Origin: Mauremys mutica
Taxonomy: Eukaryota; Chordata; Testudines; Geoemydidae
NCBI RefSeq assembly: GCF_020497125.1
Contig: NC_059075.1
Coordinates: forward strand, 61,213,321 to 61,277,320
Length of the DNA stretch: 64,000 bases
Reading direction: 5' to 3'
Shown here piece by piece: positions 1-12,535 of this stretch. Below the pieces are notes generated by a model. That model was not told the origin of the DNA and ran no database searches. It saw only the letters and a list, made by a program, of their open reading frames with translations. Position numbers and translations under genes: made by a program. Position 1 is the stretch's first letter. Each line of letters starts with the position of its first letter.

Positions 1-71
1 GCGTCTTGGTGACTCTTCTGAGGAGAGTTCTTCATCCCTTCTCCTCTTTTTTTTCACCTTTTTCAACTTGG
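1..71 (-). CDS. INO80: INO80 exon 7, cut by the window edge
   Basis: The acceptor (CCCATGCAG) ends at 72. The frame continues from exon 6 as AKLKKVKKKRRRDEELSSEE and SPRR, a Lys/Arg-rich, probably nuclear-localising stretch. Base 1 is the last base of a codon. The exon continues to the left of the window. Confidence 0.92.
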
Positions 72-3000
72 CTGCATGGGAACAATGGGCACAAGATCAG
101 TTTCTTTTCCTGTCATTTGTGATCCTCCACATCAACTCGTATGTCCTCCCTTGCCCTGTTTTCCTAGCCACTTTATCTCTAACAACAAATGGGACCAGCA
201 AAAACAGGACTGGTTCAGGAGTAGTTTTATGTTCATCCCATTCTGGGCCCACCAATTCATAACACTAGCTACCTCTTCATTACTTAGCCATTAGACAGGA
301 AAATTATCATATTACTAGATGATGAGAGCTAGATACACCTCTCCCCAGGGAAACATGCCTATACAGTTAAAATACTTGGAAGCCGGTATGTTTTTCTGCC
401 CTTAAGTGAAGCTCTAGTCACAGACATTTAAAAAGAACAAGACCAGCATTCAGTATAAGTCTCAAACCAAGCTGCTGGTCATTTGAAAAAGATGTCTAGT
501 TATATTTAGTAGATACCATGTGTTCAGAGGAAACTAAAAGATACTAGGATTGGATAATTAACAAGTAAGCTGCAGAGATTCTGCAAAGCCAAGTACACTA
601 AGTTTCTGAGAGAAAAACTGTAGCTGGAGGGATGTGCAGGAGGGTAGGGAAGGAAGGAAGGAAGTCAGGCCAAAATAACCTCCTTCAACATAGATCAGAC
701 TTTCAGTACTTGCACAAGGCAGAATCCACTTTGCATTGATAGTTCACAACCTTCTCTTCCAGTTTCCTCCCAGATTTCTAGCTGCTGACAGCTCAGTCAA
801 GAAAGGAAACTGCATTTCCTGAAAAACATGCATCTGAGAAACTCTAACTGAGAGTTGTCAGAAGTAGATCTATTTTAATTCACCTCAGACAGCAGTTTCC
901 TAACACATCCCTCCACTTTCCAGACTGTGGTCTCAGTCCCCATAATTCCTTGTTTAGAAGGATCATACTGATAAGTATCTGGGTATGTGGCAACTTCTTG
1001 TGCTTTTCAAACATTTGCTATATTTGCCAGAAAACTGAGTACCAGAACCACAGTATACAATGATATCTGTTGATTCCAAAACGTTATTGAGTAATAAAAT
1101 AGGTTGTAGGGTATTAGCTCTAAAGTGACAGAGACAGGCATAGTCTAGTTGTCAGAGACCAAGACTAGGAGGCAGGAACTATATCAACTCTCTCTGGAGG
1201 GAGCAGATAAGCCACAGCCTGTGTCTTAGGTTCTTTCTATAAAATGTGATATTGCCGATCTACCTAACATCAGTGGTATTGAAGATTAATGTTTATTAGT
1301 AAGTGGAAATACAATATGACAAGTCTAGTCATACAAACTCTAGTTAGTAACACATGGTGGTTACCTCACCTTTTAATTTTTTTTCATCTTTGAACTTCTT
1401 TTTCTTGGGCCCTAGGAGATGGCGCTGTTGCTCATAGTAGGGATCATGTGTGGAGAGTAGCCCTGCACTGTAGTACTGGTATTGCTGCAACTGAAGCAGA
1501 CAAACAGTTAAGCACATAACTGCTAACAGATATAGATGGGTGAACAAATTCAAATATTGTCCATAAACAAAAGTTTGAAAAATGTGTACTCCTCCATATT
1601 TAAAACTGAACTGGATTAAGACAGGGTGCCCAAAGTAAAGCCACTGGGCCAGATCTGGTTCCCAAAGCCCTACAACGTGAATTGCAGCCTCCTCACTAAT
1701 ACAGTAATATGAAAGAACTGTCTGTACAGCCTACAGATCTCAGCTTACAATGCTCCAACTAAATTCAAATAGCCATCTGCTTGGCTCAAATTAGAACACT
1801 GCATGTTAGGACCTACATCGTTATTATAGGCCACATTCCCATTTTATAGCTGAAATCCGCTCTATTTTATGCAAAGCAGGCATAGCCATCAGGCTCCCAC
1901 CAAGTTGCTAATAGGGTGCTCAAAAAGCTGCACTAAATTAAAGCATAGGCACTATAAGAATATGTATAGGGCCCCACCTCCTGCAGTCACATGATTAAGT
2001 CAGAATCTCAGTTTTCATTTTTTTTAAAAAGTAATGTTTCTAACCTTCATGGTTGCAAAGTAAAGAGTGAAAATATGGCCAGTCTAGTGAATGCAGTGTT
2101 CAATGTCAAGTCTGTAGACAGGCTCCCACAGAGGGAGAAAGCCATGTACAGCACCATGCCCATCACCAGAGCAGACTAGGAACCTGCTCGTTAGGGGGGA
2201 TGGGGACAACTACTGCCACATCTTGAAAGGGGTATAGGTCACCACTACCATCAAGGGAAGAGGGGGTCTTCCTGACTGTCCTGAGTGTGATGGAGAAAAG
2301 AGAGGGCCTGTGAGGTGTACCCCACTCCCCCCTCCAGCCACCAATGAAGGGGCAGGATGCTCCTGCTTCCTTTGGTGCACTCTGGGTAGTAAGGGAATCA
2401 CAGCCACCACAGCATCTCTCAGCAGCCAGGGAAAGTGGAGGCCCTGTCTTTGCAGCTCCCAGCTGGCCAGAATTAGTGAGAGTCATTGCAATTGCTCCTA
2501 GTACTCAGTCTGAGTAACCAGACAATACTGCTTCTCCCTTGGATGAAGGAGGGACCTGAGGCCAACCCATCCTCAATCTCTCGAGAGAAAACAAAAGGAG
2601 GGAATGGGAAGGCTGCACTCATATGTTTGGGTGGCAGCCAGGGCAGATATTTCTACAAATGGGTGCTCCCCACTCCTCTGGACACCAACCCAGTAGAGGA
2701 CTAAGTGTGTGTGGTGGAGATTTAAACAGTGCCACTCCATCTTAGATCTATTGGGGTAGCAATAGCGGGAGCCTAACACAGAGTCCTATGCTGAGGTGGC
2801 ATGAAGGGACCACATACACAGAATCCTCTGCCAGAATAGGTGGGGGACAATTCCTCTCTCCTCTGAGACAGACTCCAGCCTGCTTGAAGACAGGTGTTTA
2901 CTTGTTAACATCATACAATTACTATAATTGACAGATGAGAGGTGGGGGAAAAAACAAAAGTTCTATTTTTCCAGTTTGTATACTTTGTGCATTAGATAGC

Positions 3001-6000
3001 AATTTGTATGAAGTCATTTCTACCTAGTCAATCAATGTCCTTAGTTGTTTGTGTGGGCATTTCACACAGCAATTTGAGAAAAACATTTTCAAAAAAATAG
3101 GGAAACACAACTGCTGTACCATAAATGCTGCCTGAGGAACCATAAGGCAGATGTAGTACCTGAAATTATTTTTCATTAATTTTTTTAAATTGAAGTGGAT
3201 AGCATCCCTTTAAGCATGAAGAGGGTACAGCATATGGTTTTTAATAGTCTAATCCAGAAATTACATCATTTCAATGACTCTACAGACAACAACACAAGTA
3301 GAGTGTCCATGGAAAAGGAAAAGACTATTTAAAGCAATTATTCCAAGTACAACTACCTAAGATACAGGTCATCAAACAAAAAAATATATATAGTTGACAA
3401 AACATTTTCAGTAGTCAAAAATCAGCACTTCTGAAGTACCAGTCACCATAATAACTAAGTAATGTATATATATTTCAGATAACAGGGAAATCTCTGTCCT
3501 GCTCTCTAGTTTAGTTGACTTTTTACTTCTGAACATGCTGTCAGTTTCATCTTCTGATCCAGTTAACCAGGAAGCTTTTGGAGAAGTAGCGAGACTTCCG
3601 GCACAAAAATAAATTTGTAACAAAACTCTTTTGTGTGCATGTTCTCTCTTCCGCCTTGGGACAAACTACTGAATATTGTGGGTGTTTCAGCTGAATGGTA
3701 CCTCGAACTACAGTCTGAAAACAACAACTAGTGTAATCAGCCTCCATTTTTTTTTAAAAAGGCCTAACAATGGTGTTCTATACTGCACTTCCAAGAATAT
3801 GAATGCATGTAGAGTTAAATTGGGGCCTCTTCCCAAAATTTAATATATGATTTGTAAAAAGGTGGCTTGCTCCTTAAAGGCAAGAGGCTTGAGGCCAACC
3901 AACCCTAGTTACTAAGCAGGGATCATCTGATTTCCCTATAAAAGGCAGCATGAAGCTGAAGGACGGATGCTCAGGGAGGAGGGGCTGTTCCCAGCAAAAG
4001 GCTGCTGTAGAAGAACTTCGTGCAAATAAAATCAGACTCTAAGATCCGCTGCTGTCATTAGACTTATGAAAGTCTGTGTGGAGTATATTTAAGAAGCTCC
4101 TTGAAGTGGAGGAAACTGAGCTGAGGGGCTGCTTGCCAGGCTCCCCTGAGGCCACAAGGGGGCGCCAGGAGGAGGCCACTCACTGACAAGACTGTACTGG
4201 ATGAACAGGGACAGAAAACTGGACATAGGCAATGAGAAGCGTGGGAAAATCATCTATTTCTCCACCTATGTGGTGGAACTGACGAGGAAATTGAAGTGAG
4301 GGCGCCAATTTTCATTTCAGACTCTGGCCCAGCACTATGGTTTGTCAGTATGTAATGTGGAATACAGGGAGTGTTCTCCCCCCCCCACCCCCCACTTTCT
4401 ACTGCAATTCAAATAGAAAGCAAAACAGTTTGGGCAACATTCCTAAAATGTAAGAAGGGAAGGAATGTTGGAGTCAGAAGGGTCCATAACAGTTGGAGAG
4501 ATCTAAGAGTGCAGTGACAGCAGCAGGATCCCCTCTTCTCCCAAAAGGGGGAGAGAAAGAAGGACAGTTAGTGAGGGAAAGTTATAGGGATTTGTAAGTG
4601 TGTGAGAAGTGTCTGGAATGTGAGAAGGAAAGTGAAGAAAGGAAAAAAAGACTGAGAAAAATGAAAAGTCAACAAAACCAGAGAGAACGCAAGGGGGAAG
4701 GGGGGCGACAGAAACCTCTGCTGAAAAAAGTAGAGCGCTCATGACTATTCTCTCACTGCAGAGAGGCTGTGTGTGGGCTATGAATTGCTGCCTGCAGTTT
4801 AAAAATACCATTTCAACCTTAACTGCAGCAGCTAGCTATACCAAAATGTATCCCATAACACCTCACTTCTCACACTTGCTGAGTAAATTCTAGTCTCAGG
4901 ATAGTAGTTAGCTCTGGTGAGGAGGGACGTGGGTTTGGGGTAAGGAGAGATACCACCAGTGCATTGGTGTTTGTGTAATGTTGGGGGATTCTCAGAATAG
5001 GGGATTCTAGAATGTAAGGTCAGCAGCTTGCCCATTGGTCTGTAACTAAATTACACTTGTTTGGACCAAGTTTTAGGTTATCCTGGGGTGCTGCACAATA
5101 GGATGTTTTCCTAGTCTGCCAGAGACTACACTCAGTTCTGTAAGCAAGTTTAAGATCAATTAAAATATTGTACCATTTTTAAAAAACAGGGGAAAAAATC
5201 AAAAAGTCAAAAATTCGTGAGAAGTGTGTCACATTTACCTCTTTGTCCTTGCTGTATTTACTTTGATGCAGTTTCTTATATTTGTGCAATCGCAGCATAT
5301 TATGAAGCTCTTCCCGGCTAAGAGAAAACTCCTCCTCCTCCTCTCCATCCTCATCACTTGGTGAATCCGTGTCACTGGAGTCGTCACTCAGGAGGATGCT
5401 CTGGCAAGAGTGAAAGCATCTCTAGTTTAACAGCAGCACACCTCACAGTGAATTTTTTACTTAGGCAGAATTCCAGCAGTTTTTTGCCCAATTAAGTACT
5501 GCAGAACTGATCCAACTGCAGTAATTACCATTCATACAGTGCTTCCTATTTGAAATCACCAAAAAGCATTTCCATGCAAAACACAAATAGTTTGGAATGC
5601 CTCATATGCAGCCAAAGCAGCAATTTTCTACACCATTCCCTTTAGTTATACCACTGATTCTAATTCCTTTTCCTGTATTTGATTTCAAAGGGACACTTGA
5701 TTAAACTGAAGGGGCAGTAAATGGCAAGCATTTTTTCTTTCAAGTGTTCAGGTTAACCTGCATATCTTAGTGCTGCAACAGATCAGAAATACCATAGCTG
5801 GATTCACAAAATTATATAGTAAATTTATTACTGTAACAAAGTTAAAAATTCTATATGAAATTTAACCTCATGATTCTGGACATGAGAGGAGCAATGATGG
5901 AATCACACACACACACTCTCTCTCTCTCTCTCACACTCACTCAAAAGATACTGGCAACTACCAAAAGCAAGATATCAAATTTGATGAACCTGTGGCCTAA

Positions 6001-9000
6001 GCCACTATGATAATTTTTCAGGAGAGCATTCCTCAAAGGCCAAGCACCATACACTAAGGGAAACATTCTCTCTCTTTATACAAAGCCAGAAGAGCCTTTG
6101 AGGCCATGCACAGTGAGGTAGAAGTTATGTCAAGTCCTAAAACTACTTTACCTTCACGGCGACCAGCTCCAGAATAAAGGAGCATAAAGCCACCATTCCC
6201 TCCCACTCTCCTTTCCCATTCAGACCTGGAGCAATAATGAACTGGGCCTCAAATGTCCATTTCATTTATTTGACCACAGCTCATTGTAATTTGGACATGG
6301 TGGTAGACATATTTCATGTTTTTGAACACAAACCTCTCATTTAAATAAACCAAAAATACTATCATTCACTGAGTGTCATCAGTTCAGTCACTATTTCAGA
6401 ATATAGAGGAGACTAAGACCCTGATCCAAGAAGCCCATAACTACATTCTGGTCTATATAGGTTTTCATACCATACATTACCATAGCATCAGAGAGCCTTC
6501 CAGTAGTGTATTAAGCAATGTGACTAACATCTGTCATATGTGGTCATTCTCTCACTCGCCCTCTCCCCCAGGACAGAACTGAGTGTAGAACATACCATTT
6601 TGTTTTGGTAGGGTTTGTTGGGTTTGGTTTTTGTTTTTGTTTTTAATCTAAATAAAAGCTGACCTTCCCCTTAATAATACAGAAACTAACACCAAAGCTT
6701 TCTGAAAAGTAGTTAGATTTTACACTGAGCTAATGAAGAGGGTGCAGTGAACAAAAGAGAAGAGACCAAGAAAGTGCAAGAGCTACTCCGGGGGGCATTC
6801 TGTGCCAAAAAATTAAAAATTCTACAAAACTCTGCACATTTTATTTGTTAAAATAACACCACATAATCATGCCAGTTTCAATTATTTCAGCAATTTATTT
6901 CAAAATACCTGTCAGCAAATATGTCTGTGACAATACAGACACACAAAAATTCTCCCAGGAGTAGAGTTTTAAAGAAACCACTATGACAATTTGGTTCCTG
7001 TTTCTCTGCCCCCATCCCCCGCTAGAGCCTAGCCACCAGTAGGGGCGAAGGGGTGGGGCAGACAGCCACAACCCCTCCCCCCCCAGAACCCATCTGCAGG
7101 GCCACCCCTAGCCAATACACCCAAACCCCCTCCTCCCCAGAGCCCAACCATGCCCCCCCCAGCCCAGATACCCCCATGCGCGCGCGCACACGCACACACA
7201 CCCCTCCCCAGCCCATGGATGCAGAGGGAGAAACAGCCTGATGCTCAGTCCCAGACTTGTAAGGAGTTTCCTGCACACTGCCTTCTCCTTCCCTCAGGGC
7301 ATGCCAGGACCCCTCTAGCTTCCTTTCCCTCCCCCCAGCAGTGTCTTCTATGTGCAAGCTGGGCTCTGCTGAGTCCAGTGACCCCTTAGTGGCAACTAGC
7401 AGCACGGCAGCCCATTTCTATGGGGGAAAGGGAATTTTTCACGCACGTTAGTTTCTGCAAAATTCTGCATTGCGCAGTGGTGCAGAATTCCCCCAGGAGT
7501 AAAGAGCAAACTAAAATTTTTCATATCACCTTTCCTCTTTTCACAGCTCCACAAAACATCCTCACACCCCTTAACAGTTACACCACTTCACAATACTATG
7601 TTCTGTCCCGAGTTAAGAGGGCATTGCATTTTCTTCCTAAAACTGCTCTGCAGTACAATAATCCTAATTTTAGGCTGCGTCCAGTCAGCCCTCGGTGCAG
7701 CTGAAGAGCAAGGGTTGCAAAAGTGGCTTTAAAATACCTTGATATTCCCCCAATCCTGAGCTGAGAGCATACCAGTCTGGTCCCCGATATGACTTACGCC
7801 AGCCTTTAGACTGCTCTAATTTGTGACAGCTGCCAATGGCCCTAGGGGTTATTCTGGTAGCCAGGAGTTGCTGAGGCATATAGGAGCCCTGGCCTTGCTC
7901 TAGTTCCTACAGCCACAAATCCCACGCTAGTGACCAGGAGTGGGCTGGTGTATAACTGTTATATGGCTCAATGCCATGCGAAGATTTGACTGGATGGAGA
8001 GAAGGGGAGTTGTCATGTGGCTGCAACTGCCAGTTTTAGTGCATCACCAGAGCAGTGTCAAGCAATCCTAATGAATAAGGAACACCAGGAACCAGACTTT
8101 CAATAACCCATTATTTAGTTTTTACAAGAAAGGGGTGAAATGAAATGAGAAGCTTATAGTCAGAGGAAATGTTTAGTGCACTACATTTGATTGGCTGTTT
8201 GTGAGGGAAGGGAAAGGAAGCGGGTTGGAGCAGTCTCTTCACCTCGACTTCACTCCAACCTGCCCCTTTTATTCTCTTCTCCCCTGCCACCTTCACCGCT
8301 CCATTTCTTTCTTCTTTACATCTAGCTTTTCTCTCTTAAGTAAACCCACCAAAAAAAAAGAAAGAAGTGGAACTAACATGACATTGGCTGCCATCACTTT
8401 GTTCACTCTGCTTATTCACTCCCTTTCCGCTCACCATGTCTATTTAGACCATAAACTCGAAGGCACGGAATGTCTCCTACTCCATGTTTGTACAGCACCT
8501 AGCACAATGGCCCCTCATTCTTGGTTGGCCCTTAGCCACAATAAACATGATTAATAATACACAAGTTAATAAATGGATGTGCCACACTTTCATCAGTGTT
8601 TACTAGCAGGTTCAAGTTTTATTTTTTTTTTTAAAAAAGCATTCAGTGTTCATAAGCACACTAGGGAGTACCACCACACAACTACTTTTGTTTCCCCAGT
8701 CCAGGTAGAACATCCCTAGAGACTACACCACAATAGTTATTGATCACAGCTCCCCTTCACCTCCAGTACTCTTACCTTCAGCCACTTTCTGCTTTTCTTC
8801 AGTTTGGAAAAGTTATACAAACTCCCTTTTTCTGACTTTGGCTCTGTTTAAAGAGGACATTTTATTATGAAGCAAGTGAATTTAAAGGAAAAAACAAACC
8901 TATAAATATAAACAAAGAAGCCACCTTACCCATAGCAAGCAGGAATTCAGTCTGATGCACACTCACCTGGCTGCAGTATTCCATTGAGGGAATGTGTGTT

Positions 9001-12000
9001 TAATATCCCAGAATTTCCTGCTCCAGAAGATTCCCCAAGCAATGAATTTGGGGGCTCTTCCTTAACTTGCATCAGGGAATCCCCAGACTGTGGCAGCAAA
9101 GGATTGTCATCCAATCCATCCTCGCTTTCATCACTGCAATAGGACACACAAAAATATGATCACAGCAGGAGAGGAAAACACTCATAACTAGGGGCAAGGA
9201 CACCCATAAAAGACATTATAGAAAATGCAATTTTCCTGTGTGGCACTTGTACTGGAGATTAGGAATTAGGGATTGGAAAGGTCTCAAATTGTCTGCAACA
9301 ATTATAAAATTTGAAGCACTGCTTAATGTTAACTTCTTACATAAATTTGCCAACTGCTCTCTAATTTGATAGTATCATAAAACTTTTAATAAAATGGTGT
9401 AGTGATTTAAAAATATAAATGCAAAAGCAAATGAAGTCATAATTTTGCCTTATTATTCCAGGGAGAAGGATCTTGGGAAATAGGAAAATTAGTCTAGAGC
9501 AACATTACATGGAAAATTTTGGAAGAGGAGGTGATAGAAGAAAGTCAGGTAATTGATGTAGGATGGCCCTCTATTTCAAAGACCATTTAAGCAATATTGT
9601 ATAGTGGAGTCTGATATCTTTTATGGAATCTGTATTAAAGGGCATTACAAGTCACTACTCTTTACCTGCTGTATTATATAGACAAATGTGTTCGGCTCTT
9701 TGCTGGAAATGTATGGTCCTCAAGCACTGTATTGTTCTCAGCCACATATGCAATTAACTGATAAACCAAGACAGTGCACATATTGTCCTATGCTACAAAA
9801 TCACACTGAAATGAGGTCTTGTAACCCACCTGAGAATTGGAGATAATCTAACATGATAAATGCAGTGGGTCATCATACCAAAAACATAGAATGGTTCTCA
9901 GGCTCATATTCAATGACATTGCCCAGACATAACAGAATAAAGGAAGGGTGGAAAGGATCATATGTTGGTATTTACACCGAAAACTTTGTTAACATAATGT
10001 TGAGTTAAGGTTGAGGTGCTCAGTGCTGCTCTATGCGCCTCATGCCCTTCTAGAGCAGAACTCAGTTCCCAGAACATACATGTTAGAAAACAAGCAATGC
10101 AGAATTAAGAGGACACTTACTACACACCTTCTGCTCTGCCCACTTTGATCCCTGTCCTAGATCATCAGGAAGATCATAGTAGCCTTTTCCAACCAGCTGC
10201 AAGTATTCCCTGGATCAAGAGGCCTGCACAGAGCACAACGAGGCTCCACTGGCTGTATGAGTGGGAGTGCTGACTTGGAGTTGTGCAGTGTACAAAGTGA
10301 CAGGGTTGGTTATGGAGGAGTAAGGTACTGTTATAGTCCTAAATCTTAGTGTTAGTGCTTCAAAGGCAAAGTTCAAGTTCAGATCAGCTCCACTCAGCCT
10401 AAGCCACCAAATGAGCGGGTCACTCATTCAGCTTCTGACTCACTGAGCATTTCCTTGGGGAGCATGAACTGAGTAAGAACCTGAGCCTTGAGATAAGCCT
10501 GGGCACAGGTTCCTTTGTCTCAGCTCCTTACCCACATCTCAGAACTTATGTAGCTGTGTCATGCATAGAACATGTCCATTCTCAATTCCCCATGTTTCTC
10601 AATGCTGTGTACTTGTAGCATGACCATTCTCAATTACCCACCCAGTTTTGCTGATGTGTGCATGATTCTAGAACACTCTGAAAATTAAAAGCAGGTAACT
10701 GGGGGGAAGGACTTCATCTTGGGAACTCCTTGACCAGATAACCCCAAATTTGCCATATCTACTATCCTGTGGCATAACTATTCTCAAGGCAATCTGCCTA
10801 GACATGCATTTAGAACACACTGAAAAGTAAAAGCAAGCCTTGTTAAGGGCTGTATCTTAGGAAACTCTTGACCCAGTGACTCCAAATTTACACCACAAAC
10901 TGCAATCCACGTCCTCTACTGGCATACTAAATCTTAAACCAATCTGGATGTCCCTGTAAATTATACAACCCTTTGAAAAATCAACTTGAAATTGATGCGT
11001 TTTGGTTCTATCCTTCTTCCATCCCAGATCTGACTACCAACAGTTGTGAACCCCTTTGCAGAACCAGAAAAAGTCTAAACTTTTGAAATAGTGTCATATA
11101 GATGATTCTCTGTGGCACACACTAGCTGAAATAATGAGAAATCCACTGATATCAGTTTCATGTGGATCCTTCCTATATTTCCCCCCCAGCTCTGAAGGGG
11201 GGGGGGGGGAAGATTCAGAACAAATTTTTTTTTTAAAGTGGGTCATTTCAAAAGGGAGTATGTAACTTGACCCACTGGAGCAAATAACCCCAGATTTGCA
11301 CCATTAATTCTACCCCTGCCCTGATGTTTCCTGGCAGTTTTCAAGGCAATCTGCCTATATATACATATGCATTTTAGAGCACTCTGAAAAATGAGCTCTT
11401 GAACAGAAAGCTCTGCTCACCTTTAGCTATGGCATTGCTACTGCTCTTCGGTAATACAAAAGAAGAAAATAAAAGCACTAAATGGTGGTAAAAAAAAGTC
11501 TACTCCTTTTTACATTTTCCTATGGGTAACTAATTTTCTGACAGCCCCCCCACCCCCCAAAACCCCCCCTCTTATTTCACATCAATTTCCATATCCAAAA
11601 TTCATATAGAAAATGAAATTTGTTTGAATGAAACATTTTACCAAGGATGCTAATGGACACCTTACTAAAGTCATGTTTGACTTGTACATGTAATAATACT
11701 TTACGCTTACATAGCATTTCTCTTTGGAAGATCTCAACATGTTTTACAAAGATGATACTGGTAGGTTGGTTTGTTTTTTTAAGAGAAGATTTTTGTTTCT
11801 TAGTAGTTATATTTGTCTCCTACCACACAATTCTGTGTCTGACAACAGCACGGAGATGTTACAAATGATTAAGGGCCAATTCCCTGAAAACTAATTTAAG
11901 ATTTAATAAACTAAGCCTACTTTTTAGTAAAAGCTGACAAAAAGAATTCTTGACCATTATACGGTATCTGGGCTAACAATGAGCCAAGTAACCAACCAAT

Positions 12001-12305
12001 GTTAGGTAAAAAGACCAGAGAACAAAAATCCTTGAAAAAGCAGGATTTATACTTTGTACAAATGGTTACTAACCCCTTAATATGGGGGCTGCCTGGAAAC
12101 AATACTATACAATGTCTCTTTTCTGGGTATTACCAACCTAAAACAGGATAGGTTTTTGGTACCTGGATATACTCCTGTTGAAGATGGTGGATGTCTGTCG
12201 TAGAAACTGATCCAATCGCAGAGCTCTCTCCAGACATTGCAGATAGAGGGGCTTCGCCAGCTCTGTGCAGCTGCCATCGTCCCTGGCACCCAGCTCCGAG
12301 GCCAT
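1..12305 (-). CDS. INO80: INO80 chromatin-remodelling ATPase, N-terminal 244 codons (gene level)
   Basis: Catalytic subunit of the nuclear INO80 complex, an ATP-dependent nucleosome remodeller in transcription, replication and DNA repair. Six coding pieces on the minus strand join in frame: 12305-12163, 9133-8967, 8843-8776, 5400-5239, 1490-1370 and 71-1. Every junction has AG/GT splice sites, and the phases match (143+167+68+162+121+71 = 732 nt, 244 codons). The protein starts MASELGARDDG. It then shows the acidic DESEDGLDD segment, the VKEEPPNSLLGE segment, the SREELHNMLRLHKYKKLHQ block, the QQYQYYSAGLLST block and a Lys/Arg-rich stretch. I recognise all of these from vertebrate INO80. Vertebrate INO80 is about 1,550 residues, so the DBINO and Snf2 ATPase domains lie beyond the left edge. 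Transcription probably starts in the CpG island near 29 kb. The start codon was chosen because it opens the conserved N-terminus. Confidence 0.96.
72..1369. other. INO80 intron 6: no recognised element
   Basis: The only structure seen is a short AAGG run near 648-664. The small open frames here are chance frames. Confidence 0.7.
1370..1490 (-). CDS. INO80: INO80 exon 6
   Basis: 121 nt. Acceptor GTCTGCTTCAG before 1,490 and donor GTGAGG at 1,369. It encodes 40 residues, LQQYQYYSAGLLSTHDPYYE then QQRHLLGPKKKKFKDEKKLK, and leaves one base that makes an Ala codon with the next exon. Confidence 0.95.
1491..5238. other. INO80 intron 5: mostly unique sequence
   Basis: Contains a weak MIR-like stretch near 1,830-1,860, a C-tract at 4,377-4,395, a purine-rich stretch at 4,440-4,720 and a CTCF-type motif at 4,152. 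A segment near 3,930-4,060 has a TATAAAA and a downstream AATAAA about 90 bp apart, as in an old LTR, but no ends could be defined. Open frames at 2,163-2,780 on both strands match nothing I recognise. Confidence 0.5.
4152..4167 (+). promoter_or_regulatory. CTCF-type motif
   Basis: CCACAAGGGGGCGCCA fits the CTCF core consensus (CCACNAGGGGGCGC). It lies in INO80 intron 5. Occupancy cannot be judged from sequence. Confidence 0.55.
5239..5400 (-). CDS. INO80: INO80 exon 5
   Basis: 162 nt, exactly 54 codons, both introns phase 0. Acceptor CTTGCCAG before 5,400 and donor GTAAATG at 5,238. It encodes SILLSDDSSDTDSPSDEDGE, a run of Glu, then SREELHNMLRLHKYKKLHQ and KYSKDKE. The acidic run followed by the basic block is conserved in INO80. 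Confidence 0.96.
5905..5942. repeat. (CA)n(CT)n compound microsatellite
   Basis: A CA run is followed directly by a CT run and then imperfect CACT units, in INO80 intron 4. Confidence 0.85.
6784..7501. mobile_element. Non-autonomous DNA transposon with CTCCTGGGGGAATTCTG-type ends
   Basis: The left end TACTCCGGGGGGCATTCTG and the right end (complement TACTCCTGGGGGAATTCTGC) form imperfect inverted repeats. AAGAGC directly abuts both ends as a short target duplication. The interior is C-rich with no transposase. A second copy with the same ends is at 23,933-24,769. Probably hAT-type, but the superfamily is not certain. Confidence 0.7.
8441..8560 (+). repeat. Amniote interspersed repeat (TGTACAGCACCTAGCACAATGG type)
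   Basis: Carries the 'tacagcacctagcacaatgg' core followed by an AATAA-rich end. Related pieces occur at 59,520-59,605 and, in reverse, at 59,080-59,210. These are common in turtle DNA. I cannot assign the family name. Confidence 0.55.
8776..8843 (-). CDS. INO80: INO80 exon 4
   Basis: 68 nt. Acceptor TTTAAACAG and donor GTAAGAG at 8,775. It completes a Glu codon and encodes 22 residues, PKSEKGSLYNFSKLKKSRKW then LK. The intron that separates it from exon 3 is only 123 bp. Confidence 0.95.
8967..9133 (-). CDS. INO80: INO80 exon 3
   Basis: 167 nt. Acceptor CTATTGCAG lies just upstream and donor GTGAGTG at 8,966. It completes a Ser codon from exon 2, then encodes 55 residues (DESEDGLDDNPLLPQSGD to HSLNGILQP) and leaves one base for the next exon. 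The acidic, Ser-rich segment is characteristic of the INO80 N-terminus. Confidence 0.95.
9134..12162. other. INO80 intron 2
   Basis: Contains the degenerate tandem array at 10,630-11,400, a G-tract at 11,199-11,211 and C-tracts near 11,545-11,570. Nothing else was recognised. Confidence 0.6.
10630..11400. repeat. Degenerate tandem array, period about 140-150 bp
   Basis: The landmark 'gaacac(a/t)ctgaaaa' or a decayed form starts near 10,671, 10,813, 10,965 and 11,376. The companion landmarks 'aaggcaatctgcct' and 'ttgacc(c)a..ccccaaattt' recur with the same spacing. Four or five decayed units fit. The family is not recognised. Confidence 0.55.
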
Positions 12306-12348
12306 AGAACAAATCTGTCCTCATGCACAGATGCCTCCAAACACACAG
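12163..12348 (-). CDS. INO80: INO80 exon 2: 5' UTR end and start codon
   Basis: The acceptor (TTCTCACCCAG) ends at 12,349, so the exon starts at 12,348. It has 43 nt of 5' UTR and ATG at 12,305-12,303 with G at +4. There are 47 codons plus 2 nt, then donor GTACC at 12,162. It encodes MASELGARDD, then LYLQCLERALRLDQFLRQ, then IFNRSIS. A second strong donor (GTAAGT) lies only 43 nt upstream of the acceptor; see findings. Confidence 0.95.
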
Positions 12349-12424
12349 CTGGGTGAGAACAAAATGCACCCATTACTATTACCTCACTTACCAGGGACCG
12401 CAGAGACGGAATTAAGTGCACTGG

Positions 12425-12535
12425 CAGAATGTATTGCATATTATTTTATAGAACCCCAAAAGATGCTAAACACTTCATAGAAGACAGAGAAAAACAGGGT
12501 TCCTGATCAAAAGAGCTTACAATCTAGAGATTTCT
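12425..12535 (+). repeat. Amniote repeat fragment ('aaagagcttacaatcta')
   Basis: Shares the 'aaaagagcttacaatctag' signature with 13,870-13,900 and 59,155-59,200, a conserved segment of an old amniote repeat. Low-copy decay; the ends are unclear. Confidence 0.45.

Larger units (their letters stand above)
5401..8775. other. INO80 intron 4
   Basis: Holds the microsatellite at 5,905, the inverted-terminal-repeat element at 6,784-7,501 and the amniote repeat at 8,441-8,560, each listed separately. Nothing else was recognised in the remainder. Confidence 0.6.
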
